A stretch of DNA of 64,000 nt from assembly GCA_037962975.1 (NCBI GenBank), contig CM075675.1:30196501-30260500 (forward strand). Reading direction: 5' to 3'. This document shows positions 45,402 through 56,835 of this stretch, in pieces (positions within the stretch are counted from its first letter, which is position 1; every line of letters begins with the position of its first letter). Both the position numbers and the translations under genes were made by a program. The notes under the pieces are model-generated. The model worked only from the letters and a program-made list of their open reading frames with translations, searched no databases and was not told the origin of the DNA. Origin of the DNA: Clitoria ternatea (Eukaryota; Streptophyta; Magnoliopsida; Fabales; Fabaceae).

Positions 45402-45465
45402 TGTGACATCCTTCCTTAAATAATATTTATTTTTACTCAATCTTATTGATTTTCACAATAATTTT
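45402..45465 (-). repeat. Truncated 5' LTR stub of Tekay element
   Basis: 64 bp matching the end of the 3' LTR (37751-37814) with one mismatch, then an abrupt switch to the 23-bp repeat of the outer LTR. The primer site lies just below it. Confidence 0.85.
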
Positions 45466-45685
45466 TATATTTGCCGAGTGTGAATTGTTATATTTGCCAA
45501 ATGTGATTGGTTATATTTGCCGGGTATGATTTGCTGTATCTGTCGAGTGTGAAATGCTATAATTGCCGAGTGTGAAATGCTATATGTGCCCAGTGTGAAT
45601 TGCTAAATTTTCCGAGTGTGAATTGCTAAATTTACCGAGTGTGAATTGCTAAATTTGCCGAGTGTGACTTGCAATATGATGATAA
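45466..45685. repeat. 23-bp tandem repeat in outer solo LTR
   Basis: About nine imperfect copies of GCCGAGTGTGAATTGCTAAATTT. Copies drift from left to right, with the most regular near 45600-45670. Non-coding. Confidence 0.8.
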
Positions 45686-46686
45686 AGTAATCGGACGGAG
45701 TTATTTGCATGTAATTTGTTGACTTCCGTTCTAGATTAATTATGATGCCAAACACTCACCCTTGCTGTGGTTTTCAATTTAGTGACCAGTGACAGGGAAG
45801 AGGTCGGAGCCCTGGAGGTGTGCCAAGTGGAGGAGTGATGCCAAGGAACCGAGTGATTTTGAAATGGATTGTGTAATATGTATAATGAGTTTTCCGAGTA
45901 TATGATGCTACAATATGTTGGCTAATGTGCATATGAATTATGTTGCTATGTGATCGGTATTCATTTTCATGAGTGAATTTGCATTTGTTGTAGTAAAGTC
46001 GATTACCGGGCGAATCTCACCGAGCGGATTCAGTCTTGTCCGAGCGAGGGCTGGTTGATTCTGTGCCTATTTCGCTCAAGCGAGTGTCCCTCGCTCCCTT
46101 CCGAGTGAAGGTTAGGACGTTTTCCGAGTGATCCATGACTAAGAGGACCTCTTCCGAGTTGAGGAAAGTTAGAGTGGTTTCCGAGTGAGGTATGCCCGAG
46201 GGAACCCTTTCCGAGTGAAGAGAGGTTAGGGTGTTTCCGAATGAGGTATGTCCGAGAGAACCCTTTTCTGAGTGAAGGTTAAGCTGTTCCCGAGTGAAAG
46301 ATGACCGAGTGGACCCATTTCCGAGTGAAACCGACTTGTTAATTTTCCTTGCATGTCTCGTTGTCCGCTCAGGTCTAAAGTGTAGAATTCGCTCTAGCGA
46401 GTCGGAACTCGCCTAAGCGACCTACTCGGGTTTCGCCTAAGCGAATCAGGGTCTCGCTCAGGCGAATGACTCCTGTCTTTGTTTTTCTTCTTCCGCTTAT
46501 TTAATTAATTCAATTTTATTATTTGATTTATTTCCTACCTGTTAGTATTTTGAGTCGGTTTAAGGAGAATAAATGTGGTTTTACATTCGGATTTAATTAA
46601 CTATCAGTAAACGCGAAAAATTTATGGTGAAAAATGATTAAATGGCTGTAAATAAATATAATATTGACGCGGGTCGTCACACACCT

Positions 46687-47465
46687 CATTACTCGAAGAT
46701 CGGTATGTGTGAGAAGGAACAACAGTCGCAATTCTAGGTTGAACAACATACCCTCCGAAGGAAGAACCCACCAGTGGGCACCCCTCTTTCAAGTTATAAA
46801 CTCAGCATCCCTTTTTTCAAGAGGCTTATGAGTGTCCCTATTCCAAGGCATTTGCAAACTACTTATCCCTTCTCCATAGGTAAATACACGGAAAGAATGA
46901 TCCAAGCAAACATCTCGTTACCTATGTGTATGAGGTGATGTTCCTGGGGGCGGAGGCTAACATGATGTGTTGTATGTTCCCCCGATGTTAACCGGTGAAG
47001 GTGAAACTTTAAGCTGGTTCAAAGGGCTCTCGTATGGGTTTATTGATTTCTAGGAGATGACTGAAGCTTTTGAGGAACATTTTGTTATCTCCAGAGATGT
47101 ATCCAAGACGTCTTGCACCTAGGCTCATACCAAACAAGGTGAGTCAGAGTCCTTGAAGGACTTCCTGAGGAAATTTTACAAGGAAGCAGCAATAGTGCCT
47201 GATCTCACGGAGGCCATACGGCTGGATATTGTGATTGAGGCTTTGTAACCAAAGTCCCTTTTTGCCCTATCTTTGGCCAAGGGCCCAATAAGCACGTTTG
47301 AGGAGTTCAAGCGGAAGGCTTCCAAATATGTGGAAATAGAGATGCATTTGGAGGTCACACCTACTATAAGCATGCAAGCCTTCCCCCCACCTCGGCCCAA
47401 GAAGGAGAATGATAAGCCTAAAGGAGAAAAGACATTCCGGAAGGAAAGGAATAGAGAACAACATA
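46687..47465 (+). pseudogene. Tat gag remnant, continuation
   Basis: Resumes the frame cut at 37127. Readable blocks include HPFFQEAYECPYSKAF, LSWFKGLSYGFIDF, EMTEAFEEHFVIS, ESLKDFLRKFYKEA and GPISTFEEFKRKASKYVEIE, typical of plant Gypsy gag. Stops occur near 46890, 47051, 47128 and 47246. Similarity ends near 47465 where a short LTR-like scrap begins. Confidence 0.6.
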
Positions 47466-47833
47466 TTTGGTGTTACGTCATGAGTCTCACGCGTGGTGTT
47501 AGGAGCTTATATCGTATTTTAATAATTGTGTCATGCCGGTCTTGCATGACGACTTTTAGGTCAATGACGTTTCTGCTCATAGACGGTATCGAGACCGGAT
47601 CAATTAAAGATTGACAAAAATATTTTTTATTAAATATTAAATTTTTATCAATAATATATTTATCAAATTTTAAATATAATAAGTATATTTAATATTTTAA
47701 TAATTTGTATTATTAAAAATAATTTAATAAATGTATAATATAATTAAAAGATATGTTTAAATATATTTTGATTATTATATTTAAAATATATATGATGTGA
47801 ATTTATACTTTACCATCTAAAGATAATTGATGA
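47466..47833. other. LTR-like scrap and AT-rich spacer
   Basis: 47480-47510 contains a GTCATGAGTCTCACGCGTGG stretch that resembles, in reverse complement, the Tat LTR start, suggesting a rearranged piece. 47620-47830 is AT-rich without features. Confidence 0.35.
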
Positions 47834-48407
47834 TGTTGAGATTTGAGAATTAAATTCTCTGATAATCGATTACCATTGTGTGTAATCGATTATCAAAGAG
47901 TGAAAACTCTGATTGAGTAACTTTTTAAATTTTGAGACGCCAAATGGTATGACTTTTCAAAGGTGTAATGCCAAATGGTATGACTTTTCAAAAGGTGTAA
48001 TTGATTACCATTGTGTTGTAATTAATTACATGCCTTTTCAGTAAATTTAAAGAGTCTCAACCTTTTATGAAGAGTTATAACAATTCATAAATTTGTGTCC
48101 CTTTGATTCAAAAGATGTCTGATCAACATCTATATAAAGGGATCCAAGTGCATTACTCAAAAATACAGAAATAAAAACACAAATTAAATTTCTTTCATCC
48201 TTTGTTCTTGTTTTGCAACAATACAAGAGTGAGTATTGTTGTTGAATCTTCTTTGTATCTCAAAATTGGATTTCGTGATACCCACACTCTATAGGGACGA
48301 AATACTGATTTTAGGAAAGTGCTCTGCATGCCTAGAAGATCATATCAAGTCCTCTAAATTGTTGTTCATCTTTTGGTTCACCCTTACTTTGGAAAATTGA
48401 TCCAACA
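47834..48407 (+). repeat. 5' LTR of Copia element
   Basis: 574 bp, TGTTGAGATT...TCCAACA. It contains a hairpin-forming inverted repeat at 47860-47895 and a TATATAAAGG box at about 48130. The R/U5 region is downstream of the box. Confidence 0.92.
47860..47895. repeat. 14-bp inverted repeat TGATAATCGATTAC in Copia LTR
   Basis: The arms TGATAATCGATTAC (47860-47873) and GTAATCGATTATCA (47882-47895) are perfect complements around an 8-bp spacer. A weaker version follows at about 47999-48030 (AATTGATTACC and GTAATTAATTAC). It is duplicated in the 3' LTR at 52987-53022. Confidence 0.85.
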
Positions 48408-48433
48408 ATCAAAAATTAGTATTTCCAAGAAAA

Positions 48434-51400
48434 ATGGCAACAATCCGTGATATGTCTATAAATTTCCACAAATTAGACAAATTTGAAGGCGTTGGTTTTC
48501 GTAGATGGCAAAAGAAGATGCACTTCCTCCTCTCCGCCCTTAATGTGGCCTATGTTCTTAGCACTCCACAACCAAAGGAGAGAGAAGAGGAAACTTTGGA
48601 AGAACAAAGAAAGAGGCACAAGTGGGAGAATGATGATTACATATGCCGTGGTCACATTCTGAATGGCATGACCAATGCATTATTCGATGTGTATCAGTAT
48701 GTAGAATCGGCCAAAGAATTGTGGGATCAACTTGAAGGCAAATACATTTCTGAAGATGCATCAAGTAAGAAATTCCTTGTTAGTAATTTTAATAATTATA
48801 AGATGAGTAATGCTAGACCTATAATGGAACAATTCCATGAAATCCAAAGAATCCTTGGAAGTTTTAGGCAACATAATATTGCTATGGATGAGACTTTTAT
48901 TGTTTCTTCTATAATTGATAAATTACCACCCAATTGGAAAGATGTGAGAAATTCTTTAAAGCACAACAAGGATGATATAAGTGTTGAACAATTGGCAACA
49001 CATCTTCGAATTGAAGAAGGAATCCGTCTACAAGATGGTAATAAGGATTCTAGCAATCCTAATTTGTCCACTGTTAATATGGTGGAAGATGAGAAATCAA
49101 AGGCAATACCAAAGTTCAAGAAAAGGCCCCTTAATTTCAATAAAGGAAGTAGGAACAAGAGGCCTAAATTGGGTAAGGCAAATCAACAAGCAACTTGTTG
49201 GGAATGTGGCAATTCCGGTCACATGAAAAGAGATTGTACAATCTGGAAAAGGAAAATGGCCAAGAATGGTGGAAAGCAAGGTCAAGGCAATTCTAGCCAA
49301 GACCAACCTAAGAAAGGTAATTTTGCACAAATTGCACATAACTCTAATTTGAATTCTGTGGAAATGGTTTCTGAAATCTTCTGTGTGCAGACTGATGATT
49401 CTTGGTGAATCGATTCAGGAGCTTCAAGACACGTGTATAAAGATCGGTCTCTATTCAAATCCTTGAAGGAAGGTGACAATGGAGAAGTTCTTTACATGGG
49501 AAATGATTCTATGGCTAAAGTCCTAGGTTGTGGACAAGTAGAATTATTACTTAGTTCTGGAAAATCACTTGTATTAAGAGATGTACTATATGCTCCAGAA
49601 TTAAGGAGAAATTTAGTGTCTGGAGTAATCTTGAATCGATTAGGTTATAAATCGGTATTTGAAGCTGATAAGTTTGTACTATCTAAAGGTGCTGTATTTA
49701 TTGGTCTAGGATATCTCTATAACAATATGTTTAAATTAAGTATAACAAATGGTGCTATTGATTCTGCTTATATTATTGATCATGATTCTTCTTTATGGCA
49801 TTTTCGTCTTGGACATGTTAATTATCGAAAACTACATTCTATGTCTAAATTTGATCTGATTCCTCCATTTGACTTGAACATAGAAAAGTGTAGAACATGC
49901 ATGCTAACAAAGATAACAAGAAAACCTTTTCCTAATATTGAAAGGAATTCAACTTTGCTTGAATTAGTACATAGTGATTTATGCGATTTTCATAGTACAC
50001 CTTCATTAGGAAATAAGAAATATATGATAACATTCATTGATGATCATACACGCTTTTGCTATGTTTATCTTTTGTTTACTAAAAATAAAGCCTTAGAAAA
50101 GTTTAAGGTTTATAAAAATGAAGTAGAATTGAAACTTAATACTAAGATTAAAAAGTTGAGAACTGATAAAGGTGGTGAATATTATGATCCAATTTATTTT
50201 CAATCTGTGGGTATTATCCATGAAACAACTACTGCATATACACCACAACAAAATGGTATAGCAGAAAGAAAGAATAGGACTTTGGAAGAAATGGTTAATT
50301 CTATGTTGTCCTATTCTAGTCTAAGTGATGGATTTTGGGGTAAGCCATGTTAACGGCTTGTTATATTCTAAACCGAGTTCCGATAAAAAGGAATGAGGTA
50401 ACCCCGTATGAGCTTTGGTATAAAAGAAAGCCAAATTTGACTTATCTCAAAGTTTGGGGTTGTAGGGCAATTGTAAAAATACCGGAACCCAAGCGTAAGA
50501 AATTGGGTGAAAGAGGAATTGAATGCATTTTTATAGGTTATGCTGAACATAACAAAGCCTATAGGTTCTATGTAATAGGACAAAATGATTATGTGTCACT
50601 ATATTCAATCATAGAATCTAGAGATGCAATCTTTGATGAAAGGAGATTTTCTTCAATTCCTCATTCAAAGGATTTAACTCCTAATACCAATATTGAAGAA
50701 TTGGATCAAAGCTTGATTGATCAAGGATCAAATGTTCAAACTCTAGATGAGAATGATGCTTCCACATCACAACCTAGAAGAAGTAAAAGGGCAAGAAAAG
50801 AAAAATCCTTTGGCCCAGATTTTTATGTGTACTTAGTTGAAGGTACAAGAGATTCTATCTTAACAAAGTTCTCATATTGTTATAATATAGAAGAAGATCC
50901 ATTGACATATCAAGAGGCTATGAGGTCTCAAGATGCTGCTTTCTGGAAAGAAGCAATTAATGATGAGATGGAATCCATCATGGGAAATAACACATGGATT
51001 TTGGTTGACTTACCTCCTAAGTGTAAACCAATAGGATGTAAATGGATTTTCAAGAAGAAAATCAAAGCTGATGGAACTATTGATAAGTTTAAAGCACGTT
51101 TAGTGGCACAAGGGTTTAGACAAAAACCTAGAATCGATTATTTCGATACATATGCACCTGTGGCTAGAATCTCCACTATAAGGTTATTAATAGCACTTGC
51201 TGCTATTCATAAACTTGTGATACATCAAATGGATGTCAAGACTGCATTCTTAAATGGAGAACTAGAAGAAGAAGTGTATATGAAACAACCTGAAGGTTTT
51301 GTTATGGAAAACCAAGAACACAAGGTCTGTAAATTGATTAAATCCTTGTACGGATTGAAACAAGCGCCAAAACAATGGCACCAAAAGTTTGATGACGTTG

Positions 51401-52446
51401 TATTATCAAATGGTTTCAAAATAAACAATTCAGACAAGTGTGTGTATAGTAAATTTGATGACAAAGGTAATGGTGTCATAATTTGCTTGTATGTGGATGA
51501 CATGCTGATTTTTGGAACAAAATTAGATCAAGTAAATTTGACCAAAACATTTCTATCATCATATTTCTCCATGAAAGATATGGGAGAAGCTGATGTCATC
51601 CTAGGTATAAAAATTAAGAGAGACAATGAGAAACTTATCCTGTCTCAATCACATTACATTGAGAAAGTTCTTAAGAAATTCAATAACTTTGAATGCTCTC
51701 TTGTTTCAACTCCTATGGACCCAAGTTTAAAGATATTACCTAATGGTGGTAAGGCTATTTCACAATTAGAATATGCAAGGGTAATAGGATGTTTGATGTA
51801 TGCAATGACAAGTACAAGGTCAGATATCGCATTTGCGGTAGGTAAACTGAGTAGATATACTAGTAACCCTAGTTTATCACATTGGCAAGCTGTACGTCGA
51901 GTACTTAAGTACTTAAAGAAAACTATTGATTATGGTTTGACATATAGTGGTTATCCTTCAGTTTTGGAAGGATATTCTGATGCAAGTTGGATTACAAACC
52001 AAGAAGATCACTCTTCTACTAGTGGTTGGGTTTTCCTCTTTGGAGGAGGAGCAATTTCTTGGTCATCCAAGAAACAAACTTGCATTACTGATTCCACTAT
52101 GGCTTCAGAATTTATAGCTCTAGCTTCAGCAGGAAAGGAAGCTGAATGGCTAAGGAACCTCATGTTTGAGATACCACTGTTACAAAAACCAATATCACCT
52201 GTAGCAATACATTGTGACAATGTTGCAACTTTGGCTAAAGCTTATAGTCAAGTGTACAATGGAAAATCAAGACATATAGGTGTGAGACATAGTTATGTCC
52301 AAGGACTTATCAAGGATGGTATTATTACCGTTGATTTCGTTCGAACAAAGCTTAATTTGGCTGATGGTTTTACAAAGGCATTGGCTAAAGATTCCATCTC
52401 TAGAATGTCTATTGAAATTGGAATGGAGCCCATAATTAATCACTAG
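48434..52446 (+). pseudogene. Copia gag-pol, one stop and one frameshift
   Basis: Starts at ATG 48434. Gag contains a CCHC knuckle (CWECGNSGHMKRDC). Protease IDSGASRHV is directly preceded by an in-frame TGA (49406-49408). Pre-integrase zinc finger (LWHFRLGHVNYRK, CRTCMLTK); integrase (FIDDHTRF, LRTDKGGEY, QQNGIAERKNRTLEE) with all three acidic residues. A one-base loss near 50341 shifts the frame in late integrase. RT follows (HQMDVKTAFLNGELEE, YVDD in ICLYVDDMLIF), then RNase H (YSDASW, TDSTMASEFIAL). The stop TAG is at 52444-52446. Apart from these two lesions all domains look complete. Two frames (48434-50353 with the internal stop, 50347-52446) cover it. Confidence 0.92.
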
Positions 52447-52960
52447 TAAGGGAATCTTAACTTGACGCTTAATATGACATTAAGTCTTAAGTTCAATAAG
52501 ATTAAATCTCTTATTTGATGATTGAAAGCACAAGGGTGCTTTGGACCTGTGATGTAAGGAGGTTGAATAATTCTTAATTGATTTCTTGAATTTATGTTTT
52601 ATCGCAGGAACATGTTTTACCTAAGAAATCAACCTATGTAAGTGCGAAGTTTGGCCGCTTCAAGAAGTCAAGGGGCAATGACTTTGATGCACTTATGAAT
52701 AGATATGGATGCATGGCCCTATTGTGTCAAGTACAACAAGAACATGTAGTTTATCTTATATGTAGTTGTATCTTCAAGTTTTCATTATGTATTATATCGG
52801 TTCAATCGTTTCGATACCAATAAAATACGATTTCTTGGAATGTATACTCTACTAAGTGGAAGTTCAAGTCTATGTACACTTTCATTTACGTGTAAGATTG
52901 TATATATTAAATTTAAATTTGTGTGTAGTAATTATTTAATACTCTCAAATGGGGGAGGAT

Positions 52961-53534
52961 TGTTGAGATTTGAGAATTAAATTCTCTGATAATCGATTAC
53001 CATTGTGTGTAATCGATTATCAAAGAGTGAAAACTCTGATTGAGTAACTTTTTAAATTTTGAGACGCCAAATGGTATGACTTTTCAAAGGTGTAATGCCA
53101 AATGGTATGACTTTTCAAAAGGTGTAATTGATTACCATTGTGTTGTAATTAATTACATGCCTTTTCAGTAAATTTAAAGAGTCTCAACCTTTTATGAAGA
53201 GTTATAACAATTCATAAATTTGTGTCCCTTTGATTCAGAAGATGTCTGATCAACATCTATATAAAGGGATCCAAGTGCATTACTCAAAAATACAGAAATA
53301 AAAACACAAATTAAATTTCTTTCATCCTTTGTTCTTGTTTTGCAACAATACAAGAGTGAGTATTGTTGTTGAATCTTCTTTGTATCTCAAAATTGGATTT
53401 CGTGATACCCACACTCTATAGGGACGAAATACTGATTTTAGGAAAGTGCTCTGCATGCCTAGAAGATCATATCAAGTCCTCTAAATTGTTGTTCATCTTT
53501 TGGTTCACCTTTACTTTAGAAAATTGATCCAACA
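52961..53534 (+). repeat. 3' LTR of Copia element
   Basis: 574 bp, near-identical to 47834-48407, preceded by the polypurine tract and followed by the TSD GATGA. About 515 bp of non-coding sequence (52447-52960) separates it from the pol stop. Confidence 0.92.
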
Positions 53535-53539
53535 GATGA

Positions 53540-54329
53540 TAGCATTATTGGATCCATTTTCGACCAAACTGTATATTGGGTAGTTCGGTTTTGGGGGCGG
53601 GCAAGTAAATCAAGTATATTAGAATGCGTCCATTCCAATTTAGTTGCTGAACTTATTAAAATTTCATTTTTTTTTTCTTGGTCCATTTTTTAAAAGCTTC
53701 CTTTCAAAAAAAATTGCTAAAATATATAATGTCAAATCTGATGCATATACATGAATATCCTCTGGTGGCTCCCATGTTCGTCACATGGAAATGGAACAAG
53801 ATTCTAGAATTTTCCTACTTGTTTATAGCAAAGTTTGCCGAAAGATATGCAAACAATTCAAAACTTCTCCTTTATAATTTTCCTACATAAATCCCGCAAT
53901 GAAAACGTTGTTTTAATGGGGGGTTCTTTATATGATTAATTAATGTTTCATCTGGTGAACAAAAAAGTAAAACCAAACCCACTAACGTTTTTTTTTTAAA
54001 TAGTGTCCTTTCTAATTTTTTTTTCAAATGGAATACCTTTGAAAATATTTAAATGTTTGAGATAGAAAAACGTTAACTCAATGTTTTTATTTCCCATACT
54101 AAATTGTTAATAAAAGTTGTATACAGTAGGAGTTGAATCTCAAACCCAACAAACACAACTAAGCATAACAATCATTGTGACAAGTGTTTCTTTGGTTCAA
54201 ATAAGGAAAGTTATTAAATATCATTCTTTCTATTCTTTTACCAATGTTTTATACTTTTACATAAAATAAAAAAGTTATATATATATATATTAACTAACAT
54301 GTAATAATAAAATAAAATTATCAATTTAA
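53540..54329. other. AT-rich intergenic DNA
   Basis: No gene recognised. A small plus-strand frame (53678-53890) has no known motif. Poly-T/poly-A runs are frequent. Confidence 0.5.
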
Positions 54330-55260
54330 TGTATTAAATTATATATATTTTATACATCAACGTGTACTATGTATATATATATATATTATACATTAATATA
54401 TAAATTTATACATTAATATATGTTATATATTTGATATATTAAATATATATTTAATATATAAATAATATGTATATTATATATTAATTTAATATTTTAATAT
54501 AAATTATATATTTTAATATATAATCTTAACGTCTACTATATATATTAATTTAATATTTTAATATATAAATTATATATTTTTTATATTTTAATATATAATA
54601 TTAACGTCTTATATATTAAATTATATATTTTATACATTAATATATATTATATATTTTATATATTAAATATATATTTAATATATAAATGATATGGATATTA
54701 TATATTAATTTAATATTTTAATATAAATTATATATATTATATATTTTAATATATAATCTCAACGTATATATATTAATTTAATATTTTAATATATAAATTA
54801 TATATATTATATATTTTAATATATAATATTAACGTCTTATATATTAAATTATATACTTTATACATTAATATATATTATATATTTTATATATTAAATATAT
54901 ATTTAATATATAAATGATATGGATATTATATATTAATTTAATATTTTAATATTAATTATATATATTATATATTTTAATATATAATCTGAACGTCTACTAT
55001 ATATATTAATTTAATAATTTAATATTTTAATATATAAATTATATATATTATATATTTTAATATATAATATTAACGTCTTATATATTAAATTATATATTTT
55101 ATACATTAATATATATTATATATTTTATATATTAAATATATATTTAATATATAAATGATACATATATTATATATTAATTTATTTTTTAATATATAAATTA
55201 TATATTATACATTTTAGTATGTAATATTAAAGTCTACTATATATATTAAATTATATATTT
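54330..55260. repeat. AT-rich tandem repeat, unit about 230-240 bp
   Basis: About four copies of a unit almost free of G and C except for a conserved AACGTCT. Anchor AACGTCTTATATATTAAATT occurs at about 54603, 54831 and 55072 (spacings about 228 and 241). A second anchor, AACGTCTACTATATATATTA, lies between them (near 54528 and 54988, mutated near 54760). Each unit is thus two related halves. Inverted TA-rich segments could form cruciforms. Non-coding. Confidence 0.8.
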
Positions 55261-56331
55261 TTAATAATTAAACAAACCATCATTTAATTTTAAACAGAGT
55301 TATGAAGAATTATGGAAATCTTAACACAACAATAAAAAGGTTCACTGCCCAGTCTCTCCTAAATTTCATTATTATGAAAAACTCAAGTCAAATTTAATTA
55401 TTATGAAAAACTCAACTCCTCAAAAGATTAAAAACAACTCACTTTTCAATCCCTCATGGAGTTGATGTTAGGTTCAAATTCTTGAATTAGATTAATAAAG
55501 TTTACTTCTTAGTCATTCCTAAAATTAATTAAAAATAACTTATGTTTATCTCTAGATCAATGAGTGAATAAGGCAATAAGAATTAAAAGAAAATAAGGAT
55601 TTCATAGATAAAGCAATTAAGGAATATAACTAATTGCATTACAATCCACCCCTAAATCCTAAAAATAAGGATTCTAGTCAATCATGGAGTACAAGAAATC
55701 ATAAAGGTTCATTGAATCTATACAACTCAGAAAACAAGAATTACAAATATTCAAACAAAAGGTAAAATAAGGAATCTTAAAACCAACCACAAGATGTGCA
55801 GATTCTTTGAATTCTTGTTCCCTTCGTGTTTCCCTCCCTAAAAATCCTTGAAAGAGTCTTTCAGTCACCTTCTATGCCTATACAAAGTGCCTCTAGAGTC
55901 TAGAATGCAGGATCCCTAAAACAGTGTCTCTCTCCCTCTTTCATAGAAGCAAAAACGTGAAAACCGTATGTCAGGCACGAACCACGGTCATGGTTCACTC
56001 TAACTTCTCCTCTTTAATTTTTGTGCATTTTACTCCATGGCCATGGTTCCCACTAGGGCCTGGCCGTGAAGTGCACTGTCCTGGGCACTATTTTTCTTCG
56101 TTTTTCATTTCTTTTGACATGCAAACCTATAAATTCCTACAAACCTAGCAAACCAAGCAGCAAAGAAGGGAAAGAACAAAATACACTAGAGATTTAAGGG
56201 AGTTTTATTCAATTTATCATTAAAAAATGTTTAGAAAATGCAACGTAAAATGATGTGTTTTAGAGACACATCAAATATCTATCAACATTCTTTATTTGTA
56301 CCAAGGAAACAATTGTCGTAGTGACTATCAT
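55261..56331 (-). other. Unassigned repeat-like sequence, possible LTR fragment
   Basis: No gene. The right end at 56251-56273 is a hairpin with arms TGATGTGT and ACACATCA around 7 bases; read on the minus strand this TGATGTGT start is the style of some legume LTRs. Near 55976-56070 are two short palindromic blocks (ACCACGGTCATGGTT and CCATGGCCATGG). No TSD or partner was found. Confidence 0.3.
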
Positions 56332-56835
56332 TAGAGATGGAAATAGGTCGGGTCAGGCGAGGCTTGGCTTTGAAAGACTTAAGCCTGACCTACTTTCAAT
56401 TGTCAAAGTCTGAGTCTGACCTATTAGTCCGTCATAGGCTTTTTTAAGGCCTAGTGTGACCTGTTTGAAGACTTGACTCGTTGATAAGCCTATTTAAATG
56501 ACCTGTTTACAATTAAGCTTTTAAAAGGCTAACAATCACCTAAAAAGCCTATCAAACTATATAGGCTGACAGTTCTATTATTGTAAAGAGGCTTATCATT
56601 ATAACTGTAATATTATTTTATATTATATATATAATTAGTAGTTAAGTTAATTAGACAGGTCGACCTGTTGGCTTCAAAAGCTTTTTAGAAAGCTTGTAGC
56701 CTGACCTGTTTATTTAAAAATGCCTTTTTAAAAAGCTTAGGCGTAGCCTTTTAGCCTGACAAACCTGACATATACAGACTTTAAATAGGTCGGGCCATGA
56801 GCCCCTGAAGGACGACCTAACCATTTTCATCTCTA
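56332..56835. mobile_element. hAT-type MITE, second family copy
   Basis: Terminal inverted repeats TAGAGATGGAAATAGGTCGG (left) and TAGAGATGAAAATGGTTAGG (right, read inward) enclose 504 bp of AGGCTT/GACCTG repeats with a TA-rich core. It matches the MITE at 26501-27016 in inverted orientation. No convincing 8-bp duplication is left, so it is probably the older copy. Confidence 0.6.

Larger units (their letters stand above)
37751..45465 (-). mobile_element. Tekay/Del-type chromovirus, 5' LTR truncated
   Basis: Minus-strand Gypsy element of 7.7 kb. The 3' LTR (37751-41093) is complete at 3343 bp. Only about 64 bp of the 5' LTR remain (45402-45465). The primer site TGGTATCAAAGCAAG (minus, 45385-45399) and a polypurine tract (minus AGGGGGGGTGAG, 41094-41106) are in place. 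The chromodomain-bearing integrase and long LTR support Tekay/Del. No TSD remains, consistent with a deletion that removed most of the 5' LTR and perhaps some host LTR. Confidence 0.85.
37128..46686 (+). mobile_element. Solo LTR (TGTAACATCCCGG family) carrying a nested Tekay element
   Basis: The outer LTR runs 37133-37750 and resumes at about 45466-46681, about 1.83 kb without the nested element. It starts TGTAACATCCCGG and ends CGGGTCGTCACA. The perfect 5-bp TSD CACCT is at 37128-37132 and 46682-46686. It interrupts Tat gag. The right part has a 23-bp tandem repeat and many GAGTGA/CGAG motifs. Confidence 0.8.
47829..53539 (+). mobile_element. Young Copia retrotransposon, nearly intact
   Basis: The element at 47834-53534 (5701 bp) has two 574-bp LTRs with only three visible differences (48111/53238, 48383/53510, 48391/53518). 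The perfect TSD GATGA is at 47829-47833 and 53535-53539. A polypurine tract AAATGGGGGAGGAT ends at 52960. The sequence after the 5' LTR (ATCAAAAATTAG) is not the usual initiator-Met site, so the primer tRNA is unclear. Gag-pol follows the Copia order. RNase H wording (GGAISWSSKKQTCITDST) suggests Tork-like, uncertain. Autonomous activity is prevented by a stop and a frameshift. Confidence 0.93.
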
